Of a DNA stretch of 25,608 nucleotides, positions 14,161 through 21,124 are shown piece after piece. Made by a program: the position numbers and the translations under genes. How positions within the stretch are numbered: position 1 is the stretch's first letter; each line of letters opens with the position of its first letter. The DNA comes from a virus, in IMG/VR virus record IMGVR_UViG_3300046005_001432, positions 1 to 25,608 of that record; one strand, 5' to 3'. The notes beneath the pieces were generated by a model. It did not search any database, was not told where the DNA came from, and saw only the letters and a program-made list of their open reading frames with translations.

Positions 14161-14193
14161 CCCTATTGACAGATAGGGAAAAGTGACTATAAT
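14161..14193 (+). promoter_or_regulatory. Sigma70-type promoter with dyad over the -35 box
   Basis: TTGACA (14166-14171) and TATAAT (14188-14193) are exact consensus hexamers with a 16-base spacer. The -35 box is embedded in CCCTAT-TGACAG-ATAGGG (14161-14178), a perfect dyad that matches the one at 9083 in its centre but not in its outer arms. It precedes the clamp-loader gene. Confidence 0.88.
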
Positions 14194-14200
14194 TAGTATA

Positions 14201-14273
14201 CAGCAAGAAAAAAGGAGCTTGACAGGTTCGGTTTCGTGTTCAAAAGCTGTAAAATAAAATCGGAGAAATTATT
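14201..14273 (+). promoter_or_regulatory. Clamp-loader mRNA leader with orphan Shine-Dalgarno
   Basis: AAAAAAGGAG (14208-14217) lies about 11-18 bases after the probable transcript start and about 57 bases before the real start codon at 14274. ACAGC (14200-14204) and GCTGT, as well as AGCTT and AAGCT around the downstream AAAAGCTG, could pair and hold the SD in a loop. The gene uses its own CGGAGA site at 14261. The role is inferred from the two similar leaders. Confidence 0.4.
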
Positions 14274-15194
14274 GTGGAACTCTACAGGTTGTACCGTCCA
14301 AACACACTGGACGAAGTAGTCGGAAATGACAATGTTAAAAATCAACTCAAAGGCATGCTTAAAAAAGATTTCGTGCATGCTCTTCTTCTCACCGGGCCTA
14401 GTGGATGTGGAAAAACCTCTCTAGCCCGCATTCTCCGCAATGAATTGAAATGCCATGACAGCGAGTTCATGGAGATCGATGCGGTGGACGCTAGCGGAGT
14501 GGACAGCATTCGTGAACTTCGTGACGGACTACAATATCCTCCTATGTTCGGCAGCGTGAAGGTTTACCTGCTGGATGAATGTCACAGAATGTCCACCACA
14601 GCTCAAGATTGTCTTTTGAAGTGTCTTGAGAATGCTCCCTCATATGCCTATTTCATCCTTGCCACAACCGAAAAGAACAAACTCATTCCTACTTTAAGGA
14701 ATCGATGCGTGGCCCTTGAGGTGTCTTTGCTCGATAATGATTTGATTGCGAAGAAGATTCTATGGCCCATCGCTAGAAAGGCTGGATTGAATGTCGAGAA
14801 GGAAGTACTCTTGGCAATTGGTGGCAACTCCGGGGGGAGTCCTCGCAAAGCTATCTCCGTCCTTGAACGAATCGCAGCATTGCCAAAAGAGCAGCAATTG
14901 TCAGAAGCCAATAAAGGAAATGACGATGAGACCCCTCAAGATATCCGAGAGCTTTGTCAGACGTTGCTCAAAGGCGGTTCTTGGGGTGCTGTGTCTAAAA
15001 TGGTTAAAAATATAAAAGAGGAGCCGGAAGCCGTACGGAGAATGATTCTAGGATATATGTCCGCCGTTCTTTTGAATGGAGTCAATCCAAGAGCGCATCA
15101 AATTATGCTCTGTTTCGAAAAGAACTACTATGACACTGGTAAGGCAGGTATGACAATCAGTTTCTATGAGGCTGTCGGGAGTTCCAATGAGTAA
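14274..15194 (+). CDS. Clamp loader ATPase subunit (DnaX-like, AAA+)
   Basis: It would open the sliding clamp and place it at primed sites. The GTG start at 14274 has CGGAGA seven bases upstream. The 306-residue protein begins LYRLYRPNTLDEVVGNDNVK, the usual DnaX/RFC opening. It then has Walker A GPSGCGKT (41-48), Walker B VYLLDECHRM (97-106), sensor 1 FILATTEKN and an NRC box (143-145) in place of SRC. GNSGGSPRKAISVLE supplies sensor 2. There is no zinc module and no tau-like C-terminal extension, so it is a minimal loader; no second loader subunit (HolA/HolB-like) was recognised. It is the first gene of the long recombination operon and overlaps the next start. Confidence 0.92.
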   Translation: MELYRLYRPNTLDEVVGNDNVKNQLKGMLKKDFVHALLLTGPSGCGKTSLARILRNELKCHDSEFMEIDAVDASGVDSIRELRDGLQYPPMFGSVKVYLLDECHRMSTTAQDCLLKCLENAPSYAYFILATTEKNKLIPTLRNRCVALEVSLLDNDLIAKKILWPIARKAGLNVEKEVLLAIGGNSGGSPRKAISVLERIAALPKEQQLSEANKGNDDETPQDIRELCQTLLKGGSWGAVSKMVKNIKEEPEAVRRMILGYMSAVLLNGVNPRAHQIMLCFEKNYYDTGKAGMTISFYEAVGSSNE

Positions 15195-15390
15195 TGAGAA
15201 GACAAGGTTCGTCAGATTCAACACACAGTTCGACACGACGATTAAATTGTGGGGTAATAAGGAAAACATCTTGAAGACTCTAAGAGAAGTTTTTCTTTTC
15301 GACAAAGTTTCGGTGGAGACAATCAGTAAAAAGTTTGATGATTATGATGCTGAATTGGAAATTAACATCAAAACAGAGGACGATTTATGA
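15187..15390 (+). CDS. Small hypothetical protein
   Basis: I chose ATG 15187 (MSNEKTRFVRFN), eight bases inside the clamp-loader gene, with CGGGAG upstream. An earlier ATG at 15166 would overlap more and lacks a ribosome site. The 67-residue protein has an N-terminal beta-like part (KTRFVRFNTQFDTTIKLWG) and a helical stretch NKENILKTLREVFLF, then strands ending in an acidic tail TEDDL. ATGA coupling joins it to the next gene. No family is recognised. Confidence 0.6.
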   Translation: MSNEKTRFVRFNTQFDTTIKLWGNKENILKTLREVFLFDKVSVETISKKFDDYDAELEINIKTEDDL

Positions 15391-15941
15391 ATTCCAGTAT
15401 AATCTCCTCCACAGGGGAGGAAGAAGATGTCAAAAAGTATTTGGAGATCGATGAGTTCAACTTGGATCGTGAGTGGCAGACATATCCCGCTAAATTCATG
15501 GAGGTTTGTCAAAAATCATTGGACTCCCAGCAGGCTTTCAATGATGCCAAGGCTCTTTTGGAGCGGGACACGGCGAAGTATCAGATGGATATCCGTGAGA
15601 ACACTAAATGCTATACTGCGAATCCTAAGTTGACTGAGACGCTGATCGAGGCTATCATAGCTTTGCAGTCTAGGATTCAAAACTTGAAAAAAGATTTGTT
15701 GGAAAAACAGTACATTAAAGATCGTTATGGTTTTCTAGTAAAAGCTATGGAATGCAAAAGGAAGTCCTTAGAGAATATGGTTCACTTGATGGGACTGCAA
15801 TATTATTCAGAACCAAAACAAAAAGGGAGTGATGTGAAATCTGTTGCTGTGAATCAAGAAATGAGGAAGAGTTTCAAGAGAAGTGTGGAAGAAAGTGTTT
15901 TTGTCACAGAAGAAGCCAATCAAAATGAAAGAGGTGAATAA
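15387..15941 (+). CDS. Coiled-coil protein, possible UvsY-like recombination mediator
   Basis: UvsY-type mediators load the RecA-like recombinase on ssDNA covered with SSB. This 184-residue protein has an acidic N-terminus and then an Ala/Asp-containing helix QQAFNDAKALLERDTAKYQM. A conserved-looking KLTETLIEAIIALQSRIQNL follows, and then a long coil ending in MECKRKSLENMVHLMG. The C-terminus is polar and disordered. The layout (helical core, basic region, Arg/Lys before a terminal hydrophobic helix) fits phage UvsY-like proteins, and it lies directly before the gp32-like gene and four genes before the recombinase. There is no decisive motif, so the call is tentative. The stop overlaps the next ATG (TAATG). 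Confidence 0.5.
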   Translation: MNSSIISSTGEEEDVKKYLEIDEFNLDREWQTYPAKFMEVCQKSLDSQQAFNDAKALLERDTAKYQMDIRENTKCYTANPKLTETLIEAIIALQSRIQNLKKDLLEKQYIKDRYGFLVKAMECKRKSLENMVHLMGLQYYSEPKQKGSDVKSVAVNQEMRKSFKRSVEESVFVTEEANQNERGE

Positions 15942-16924
15942 TGGGTTCCGACATGATTATCAGCCGTTCACGCATTGCGGATCGTATGGGTCGCTGCGCA
16001 AAAGCCAATAAAAGCGGCAATCTGCACTTTTGCCCTCCATCCGGAGTTGAGGTTTGGTGTCCAACAGAGGAGAAGGACTATCGCATTAACATTATTCCAT
16101 ATCTGATCACTAAGAAAAACCATCCGGATGGCATTCTTTCCGGCGAGGAGTTTCAGATCGGTGAGGATTGGTATCGCCGTCCGTATGGAATCCACTCCAA
16201 AGTCGGAGGAATCCGTGATGTGATCTGTCCTTTGGTCACGTTCAAAAAGCCGTGTCCTATCTGTGAGGAGGTGTTGAAACTAAGTTGGAATGACGATGCG
16301 GAATTGATTCGCACTCTGCGTCCAAAACGTATGATGCTTTACAATCTGTATCATCCAAAGCAAAACACATATTCCATCTTCGATTGGAGCAAGACAAAAT
16401 TTTCAGATGTGTTGGAAGGGGAGCTTCTGCGCAATAGTGACAAAAGTCTTTCCAATTTCGTTCAATTGGAAGGTGGGATGACACTCACCATTCGCTCAAT
16501 TCAAAAAGTGTTCGCCGGACAGAAGTTCTTCACTATCGACCGCATTGATTTCTCACCTTCCCCTAGGGACACATATCCGAAATCAGTGCTGGAGAATGCT
16601 CCAAAGCTGGATGATGTATTTACGGAGATGCCATATGAGGATATCAAGGAACTGTTCATGACCGGGAAAAAGCAGTTGAAGGACAGAATCGAGGAGACGG
16701 AGGAGACACACACACCAGTGCAGACAAGAATCAAGCAAGCCTCCGTTAAGAGTGTTCAAGATGATGATGCTCCACCCGTCCGTCCTACACGTCCTATTAA
16801 GAGCGTGCAAGAGGATGACGACGATGATGTTCCGGTAGTGAAGGCCAAGCCCACTGTCAAAAAGCCACAGTTTGAAGACTCCCCTTCTCTTCCGGCTCCT
16901 ACAGATGAAGAATGGAATGATTGA
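15941..16924 (+). CDS. Single-stranded DNA-binding protein, gp32-like
   Basis: This protein would coat ssDNA at forks and during recombination. GAGGTGA lies just before the start. In the 327-residue product, His85, Cys96, Cys105 and Cys108 (YGIH...VICP...PCPIC) match the T4 gp32 zinc site in type and nearly in spacing. The zinc subdomain sits in an OB-like core (about 30-220). From about 235 to the end the chain is low-complexity, Pro/Asp/Glu-rich and disordered, with a near-repeat ASVKSVQDDDAPPVRPTRP / IKSVQEDDDDDVPVV and a final DEEWND. Acidic C-terminal tails of gp32 and SSB recruit partners. A long hairpin directly after the stop may control its expression or separate it from the next genes. 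Confidence 0.88.
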   Translation: MGSDMIISRSRIADRMGRCAKANKSGNLHFCPPSGVEVWCPTEEKDYRINIIPYLITKKNHPDGILSGEEFQIGEDWYRRPYGIHSKVGGIRDVICPLVTFKKPCPICEEVLKLSWNDDAELIRTLRPKRMMLYNLYHPKQNTYSIFDWSKTKFSDVLEGELLRNSDKSLSNFVQLEGGMTLTIRSIQKVFAGQKFFTIDRIDFSPSPRDTYPKSVLENAPKLDDVFTEMPYEDIKELFMTGKKQLKDRIEETEETHTPVQTRIKQASVKSVQDDDAPPVRPTRPIKSVQEDDDDDVPVVKAKPTVKKPQFEDSPSLPAPTDEEWND

Positions 16925-16936
16925 GAATTGATAAAA

Positions 16937-16969
16937 AGCGTGAAAGGATAGTCACATACCTTTCACGCT
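16937..16969. terminator. Long hairpin after the SSB gene
   Basis: AGCGTGAAAGG (16937-16947) and CCTTTCACGCT (16959-16969) are perfect 11-base arms around an 11-base loop. On the plus strand the stem is followed by CATTCAAC, without a T tract. On the minus strand it is followed by TTTTTATC, so an intrinsic terminator would act mainly on antisense transcripts. On the plus strand it could still protect or process the SSB mRNA 3' end. Confidence 0.6.
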
Positions 16970-16995
16970 CATTCAACTTAAAAAGGATATTTTCA

Positions 16996-17289
16996 ATGTC
17001 TCTTAAAGTATTTCAAGTTCATGTTCACTACCACTACATTTGTCTAGCAGAGGACACTGAACAGGCTAAGGAGTTCTATAAAGAGGCTTCCCGTGATCTA
17101 GGAACATCTAATAAGGATTTTATCTTTTCCCCTGTGGAAAGCATTGAAGATGTTTCTAAGACATATTTAATGTCTGGATACATGCCTGAAGACTATATCT
17201 ATCACAGATTCCGTTCAGAGAATGTCAAACTAAAAGATTCCTTCTCATTTATCGAGAAGAAGAACAAAGAAGGAGATGTCAAATGTTAA
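16996..17289 (+). CDS. Hypothetical protein
   Basis: I chose ATG 16996 because AAAAAGGAT gives eight-base spacing. An upstream TTG at 16921 would place the hairpin inside the coding region. The 97-residue protein starts MSLKVFQVHVHYHYICLAED, a His-rich beta strand (HVHYHY). It continues with an amphipathic helix (TEQAKEFYKEASRDLG) and ends in a Lys-rich helix. It resembles a small alpha/beta protein; the His cluster could bind metal. It overlaps the following gene by seven bases. Function is unknown. Confidence 0.6.
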   Translation: MSLKVFQVHVHYHYICLAEDTEQAKEFYKEASRDLGTSNKDFIFSPVESIEDVSKTYLMSGYMPEDYIYHRFRSENVKLKDSFSFIEKKNKEGDVKC

Positions 17290-17522
17290 TTCCCTTTGAG
17301 CTTTTTGATGGGTCGATTGTTTGGTTGAAACCCACTAAGAAGACTATGGTGATCATGGTGTGCCTGTGTGATGGTTTATGGGAAACCCATTTGGATAATC
17401 AAGGAGATAGTATATATACTCTTTGCAAAGGAGAAAAGAAAACAAATGCTTTCAGAATGGCCCTAAGCGCAGTGGAAAAAATCAATATGTGCTTAGAATG
17501 CAAAGGAAATAAAAATGCTTGA
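17283..17522 (+). CDS. Small hypothetical protein
   Basis: The 79-residue product begins MLIPFELFDGSIVWLKPTKK, probably a short beta-barrel-like opening (strand-turn-strand), followed by VIMVCLCDGLWETHLDNQGD. The C-terminus has CLEC. AAGGAGATG lies before the start. It overlaps the previous gene and, by eight bases, the recombinase gene. No family is recognised. Confidence 0.6.
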   Translation: MLIPFELFDGSIVWLKPTKKTMVIMVCLCDGLWETHLDNQGDSIYTLCKGEKKTNAFRMALSAVEKINMCLECKGNKNA

Positions 17523-18522
17523 ACTATCCACTGGATCGACACTATTCAATTTGGCATTGTCCGACAATGCTTTGACAGGACTCAAAACGGGAAAGATGAT
17601 GAATCTTATCGGGGACTCATGCGCTGGAAAATCTTTTCTGGCTTTGACAATTCTCGCCAAGGCGTGTTACTCTAAGAAGTTTGACAAATACAAAAAATAC
17701 TATGATGATGTGGAGTCCGCATGTGAGTTCAACATGTTGGATTTGTTCGGTGAGAAAGCTGAAAAGGAAATAATCTCTCCTTATGAGGATTCCCCTTCCA
17801 GCGAAACTATTGAGCAGTTCTACTATAATATTGACACTTTGCTGGACAAAGGAGAGCCATTCATCTATGTCCTCGACTCTATGGATGCTCTTACCACCAA
17901 TAGTGAATCTGAATTGTTTGATGATAATAAAAAGGCTTTTGAGAAGGGAACACAAACGAAAGCCACTTATGGAGATGGCAAAGCGAAGCAGAATTCAGCA
18001 AATCTACGAAAGATCGTGGGACGTTTGAAGGAGACGGAATCAATACTGATTATCATTAGTCAGACAAGGGATAATATTGGTAATGCATATGTTCCCAAGA
18101 CAAGGGCGGGAGGAAAAGCCCTTAAATTCTATGCTAGCTGGGAAGTGTGGGTGTCCGTAGCGGAAAAACTTAAAATGAAAGTCAACGGCAAGGATAGAAT
18201 CATTGGTATCAATGCTCTATTGAAAGTGGCTAAGAACAAGGTTACTGGAAAGTATGTGGATGTTCAAGTTCCCATTTACTATTCCTGCGGGGTGGATGAT
18301 GTGGGTTCCATGATCGATTGGATGGTGGCGGAGGGTGGTTGGTCTAGTAAGACTGGTTGGATTGAATCGCCATTTGGAAAACATCGAATGGACGCTCTTG
18401 TCGAACACATCATAGAGACTAAAAAGGTGAAGGAATTGAAACTTTTAGTGCAGGAGGCTTGGACGGCCATTTGGGAAAAATGTCGTGTGAATAGGAAAAG
18501 TTCTTTGGAAGAGATCGAATAA
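17515..18522 (+). CDS. RecA/UvsX-type recombinase
   Basis: It would form helical filaments on ssDNA and promote strand exchange for recombination-dependent replication and repair. AAAGGAA precedes the ATG. The 335-residue protein has Walker A GDSCAGKS (33-40), Walker B IYVLDSMDAL (117-126) and the L2/sensor region IIISQTRDNIG (179-189) followed by RAGGKALKFYAS, all typical of the RecA/UvsX fold. The start is close to the core, so the N-terminal RecA oligomerisation helix is short. The neighbours (SSB, UvsY-like, PD-(D/E)XK nuclease, Mre11-Rad50) make UvsX-like function likely. Assignment to the recombinase rather than the DnaB family rests on the S-Q-x-R-x-N-I-G motif. Confidence 0.88.
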   Translation: MLELSTGSTLFNLALSDNALTGLKTGKMMNLIGDSCAGKSFLALTILAKACYSKKFDKYKKYYDDVESACEFNMLDLFGEKAEKEIISPYEDSPSSETIEQFYYNIDTLLDKGEPFIYVLDSMDALTTNSESELFDDNKKAFEKGTQTKATYGDGKAKQNSANLRKIVGRLKETESILIIISQTRDNIGNAYVPKTRAGGKALKFYASWEVWVSVAEKLKMKVNGKDRIIGINALLKVAKNKVTGKYVDVQVPIYYSCGVDDVGSMIDWMVAEGGWSSKTGWIESPFGKHRMDALVEHIIETKKVKELKLLVQEAWTAIWEKCRVNRKSSLEEIE

Positions 18523-18541
18523 AAACTAAAAAGGTGAATCC

Positions 18542-18781
18542 ATGCAGACGCTTGTAAGGAACAATCTACTTGAAATTTCAGTTACGAAGACAGTTCAGGA
18601 CAATCAATTCGAACCATTCTCTTTTTCCTTTAAGCAGACGTTGAACATTGAGGGTTTGACAGATCAGGAGACAGTAATCGGAATGGCTTCCGTAATTGAG
18701 GATTCCTTAGAGAGTCTGTCGGACAAAGTATTCCGTCAGAGATTGGAAAAGTCCGATAAATGGTATGGAAGAACAGAATAA
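18542..18781 (+). CDS. Small hypothetical protein
   Basis: AAAAAGGTG lies before the ATG. The 79-residue protein starts with beta-like MQTLVRNNLLEISVTKTVQD, then PFSFSFKQTLNIEG, and ends with a helix (MASVIEDSLESLSDKVFRQR). It lies between the recombinase and the nuclease genes. The beta sheet plus helix pattern gives no family match. Function is unknown. Confidence 0.6.
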   Translation: MQTLVRNNLLEISVTKTVQDNQFEPFSFSFKQTLNIEGLTDQETVIGMASVIEDSLESLSDKVFRQRLEKSDKWYGRTE

Positions 18782-18793
18782 TAGGATACTACA

Positions 18794-19018
18794 ATGAACA
18801 ATTCCATCTATATTAAATACTGTGACAGAGGGGTGTGGATCAATAGAAGATTGACTTTCATCTCTCTCGCCGTCAAAGCCTCATTTGAGAAATTCCTTCG
18901 AGAGTGTGAAGTCATCGAACTTAAAAACGGAGGAAGGGGAATGCCTGATTCCGGAGTATTCAACACAATGGTTGTTTGTGACACCTATGATATCCCAAAG
19001 GAGGATTCCAATGGCTAA
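18794..19018 (+). CDS. Small hypothetical protein
   Basis: The 74-residue frame has AGGAT upstream of its ATG and overlaps the next gene by eight bases. It begins MNNSIYIKYCDRGVWINRRL and has a hydrophobic helix (TFISLAVKASFEKFL) and an acidic loop. Its last codons carry the ribosome site (AAAGGAGG) of the following gene, so translation of the two may be coupled. No family is recognised. Confidence 0.6.
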   Translation: MNNSIYIKYCDRGVWINRRLTFISLAVKASFEKFLRECEVIELKNGGRGMPDSGVFNTMVVCDTYDIPKEDSNG

Positions 19019-19574
19019 GGGAGCTTCATTCGAAAGGGATTTCTCCAAGAAGCTCTCTCTTTGGTGGACGCATGATGAAAGAGATGATGTGTTTTGGCGC
19101 AGTCAGGCTAGCGGAGGAAGAGCCACCATAAGGAAACGTTCCAATAAGACGTTGGATGGACAGGAAGGAGATATCTGCGCCACTGATCCTATTGGAAAGC
19201 CTCTTTTAGATAGGTACACCATAGAATTGAAGTGTGGATATGGCCCTTGGTCTTGTTTGGATTACATGGAGACAACACAAAAAGATTCCGTGTTTATGCG
19301 ATTTGTCAAACAAGCCAAGGAACAAGCCAAGCGGGATTGGATGCTTGTTTACAAAAAGGATAGACATACACCAATGATCTGTGTGGATAGGATGACATAT
19401 ATCTCTTGGTTGTCCTATTTCTTTGAGGTGGAGATTCCACACGCATCGCTTTACCACATGTCTATTGGCAATGTCACTGTTTTTCCTCTTTGGTATCTGT
19501 TCAACACAGATTCGGAAGCATTCCGTCACTTTCTTAAAATGGATGAAAGGTTTTTGAAATGTCAACATCACTAG
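19011..19574 (+). CDS. PD-(D/E)XK endonuclease, putative Holliday-junction or recombination nuclease
   Basis: I chose ATG 19011 because AAAGGAGG stands six bases upstream; a frame that starts at 18885 has no comparable site. The 187-residue protein begins MAKGASFERDFSKKLSLWWT, with Glu8 in the first helix. It then has VFWRSQASGGRAT, QEGDICATDPIGKPL with Asp54, and YTIELKCGYG with Glu72 and Lys74. That is the metal-ion site of the PD-(D/E)XK superfamily. A helix with KQAKEQAKRD follows in the place where many resolvases have their Gln motif. Cleavage of branched or replication-intermediate DNA is a likely role from the neighbours; a specific resolvase family is not provable by eye. It overlaps the next gene. 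Confidence 0.75.
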   Translation: MAKGASFERDFSKKLSLWWTHDERDDVFWRSQASGGRATIRKRSNKTLDGQEGDICATDPIGKPLLDRYTIELKCGYGPWSCLDYMETTQKDSVFMRFVKQAKEQAKRDWMLVYKKDRHTPMICVDRMTYISWLSYFFEVEIPHASLYHMSIGNVTVFPLWYLFNTDSEAFRHFLKMDERFLKCQHH

Positions 19575-19915
19575 AGCAGACCATTGAATATTCAAAGAAG
19601 CTACATTCCGATGCCATGTATAATAGAAAGGTTTTTGAGGAAAGGGTGGTTCTCATTCTTAATTCCATTGAAACCATGTTGTTTGAAAAGAATAGACTAT
19701 ATGGCAATTCCGCTTTGGAGCCACTACGAATTTTTTCCAAAGCGGATGCCAAAGAGCAGATAAAGGTACGAATAGATGATAAATTATCCCGTATAGCGAA
19801 GGGAACTAATGACAATGAGGATGCTGTGATGGATTTGATTGGTTATCTAATTCTTCTTAAATTGTCTGATTACTATCAGAATAATAATGTGAAAACACTA
19901 ACACAAGATGCTTAG
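19559..19915 (+). CDS. Nmad1/MazG-like nucleotide-associated protein
   Basis: The 118-residue protein is all helical, with a conserved-looking segment LFEKNRLYGNSALEPLRIFS and later KVRIDDKLSRIAKG and DNEDAVMDLIGYLIL. K-x-x-x-YGN, R-x-DDK-x-x-R and the acidic EDAVMDLIGY end are typical of phage proteins linked to nucleotide modification (Nmad1, DUF1599) that share the all-alpha MazG-type fold. Such proteins may hydrolyse or bind modified nucleotides. No experimental function is known to me for this form. The gene starts 16 bases before the end of the nuclease gene. Confidence 0.6.
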   Translation: MSTSLEQTIEYSKKLHSDAMYNRKVFEERVVLILNSIETMLFEKNRLYGNSALEPLRIFSKADAKEQIKVRIDDKLSRIAKGTNDNEDAVMDLIGYLILLKLSDYYQNNNVKTLTQDA

Positions 19916-20101
19916 AGATATTTATGGGCTGTAGTGTTATTTTTAGTGGGTGCTCCGTCAAACAAAGCGATGGAGTTATTGTTCCAGTCAATCCAAATCC
20001 ATGCAATTTCACTATTAAATGGATGAGAATCAATGTTGATTTCCGGGAACCAATGAAACAAAGTTTTTGTTAAAATTACAAAGTATATAAAAGGGTTGGT
20101 T
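19916..20101. other. Intergenic gap with weak candidate small genes
   Basis: This 186-base gap interrupts an otherwise packed operon. A plus-strand frame 19924-20073 (49 codons, MGCSVIFSGCSVK...) and a minus-strand frame 20115-19912 (67 codons) both stay open, but neither has a proper ribosome site. AAGGG just before 20102 serves the next gene. No consensus promoter was found. The gap may be a decayed gene or an mRNA leader. Confidence 0.35.
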
Positions 20102-21124
20102 ATGTTAAAAACCATACGACTAAAAAACTTTCAATGTCATAAAAATCTGTGTCTTGAATTAGATAGAGGGGTCAATACGATCATAGGCTCCTCCGATTCA
20201 GGGAAATCCGCCGTCATTAGAGCATTGAACTGGGTGGTGTTCAATCGTCCCGGCGGGGATGCTATGATCAAGCACAATACGGATGAATGCAAAGTAGGGC
20301 TTTTCTTCGATGAGGGAAAGGTAGTCAAGACCAAAGGAACGAAAACCAACAAGTACACAGTCAATGATGTTGAACTTTCCGCAGTAGGGAGAAATGTTCC
20401 TGATGAGGTCTCCCTAATTTGTAATTTGGATGAGGGAAATTTTCAAGGACAGTTCGATGCTCCTTTCCTTTTGAATGAGTCTCCCGGGGCTGTGGCCAAA
20501 CGAATCAACAAAATAGCTAACATCGATCTGATAGATACTATGATCTCCTCTATCAGTTCGGAAAGGAGGGTAATCAATGATAGACTACAATCTAATACCG
20601 ATGGACAACGAGACATTTCCCGAATACTACAGGCGCATGAAGGCGTGGAGAAGTTTGACGAGGAGGTTGGAACTCTTAATGTTCTTTCTAATACCCTATC
20701 TGAAAATGAGAAGACGTATAAGGAGCTTCTCAACATACATAGGAAAAGCTCTTCAAAGAAGATAGTGGATAGTGTCCGTTCCATGTTGACTAAAACAACT
20801 GGAATGAGGGCCTCTACGGACGATTTGATCAAAGAGCTAGACGAGACACGGGAATTGATTTCCTCCGTCTCCACGGCGATTAAAACGGCTTGGAAAGTCA
20901 AGCAGTACTTTCCACTGAAAACCGTAAAGGAATCCTATGGTGAAATGAAGGATTTAATAAGTCAACACACATTGAAAAAGGATTTCATTGATTTTTTGCG
21001 AACATCTATTGAAAAGAAAGGTGCTTGTGCTAAGTTATTGTTAAATATTAAAAATGAAATTGAAACGCTTAGGAGTGAAACTTCTTTTGAAGTGTGTCCT
21101 TTGTGTGGAAAAGAGGTTCAATGA
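20102..21124 (+). CDS. Rad50/SbcC N-terminal half (ATPase lobe with coiled coil and hook)
   Basis: Rad50-type ATPases tether DNA ends and regulate the Mre11 nuclease. AAGGG lies six bases before ATG 20102, better than a TTG six bases earlier. The 340-residue product starts MLKTIRLKNFQCHKNLCLEL and has Walker A GSSDSGKS (29-36), QFDAPFLLNESPGAVAKRI in the Q-loop area, and a coiled coil of about 140-320. It ends almost directly after a zinc-hook motif CPLC (332-335). In SbcC, Rad50 and T4 gp46 the chain continues through a second coil to the Walker B lobe. Here that lobe is encoded at 22149-22781. An ATGA overlap joins this gene to the nuclease gene. Confidence 0.92.
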   Translation: MLKTIRLKNFQCHKNLCLELDRGVNTIIGSSDSGKSAVIRALNWVVFNRPGGDAMIKHNTDECKVGLFFDEGKVVKTKGTKTNKYTVNDVELSAVGRNVPDEVSLICNLDEGNFQGQFDAPFLLNESPGAVAKRINKIANIDLIDTMISSISSERRVINDRLQSNTDGQRDISRILQAHEGVEKFDEEVGTLNVLSNTLSENEKTYKELLNIHRKSSSKKIVDSVRSMLTKTTGMRASTDDLIKELDETRELISSVSTAIKTAWKVKQYFPLKTVKESYGEMKDLISQHTLKKDFIDFLRTSIEKKGACAKLLLNIKNEIETLRSETSFEVCPLCGKEVQ

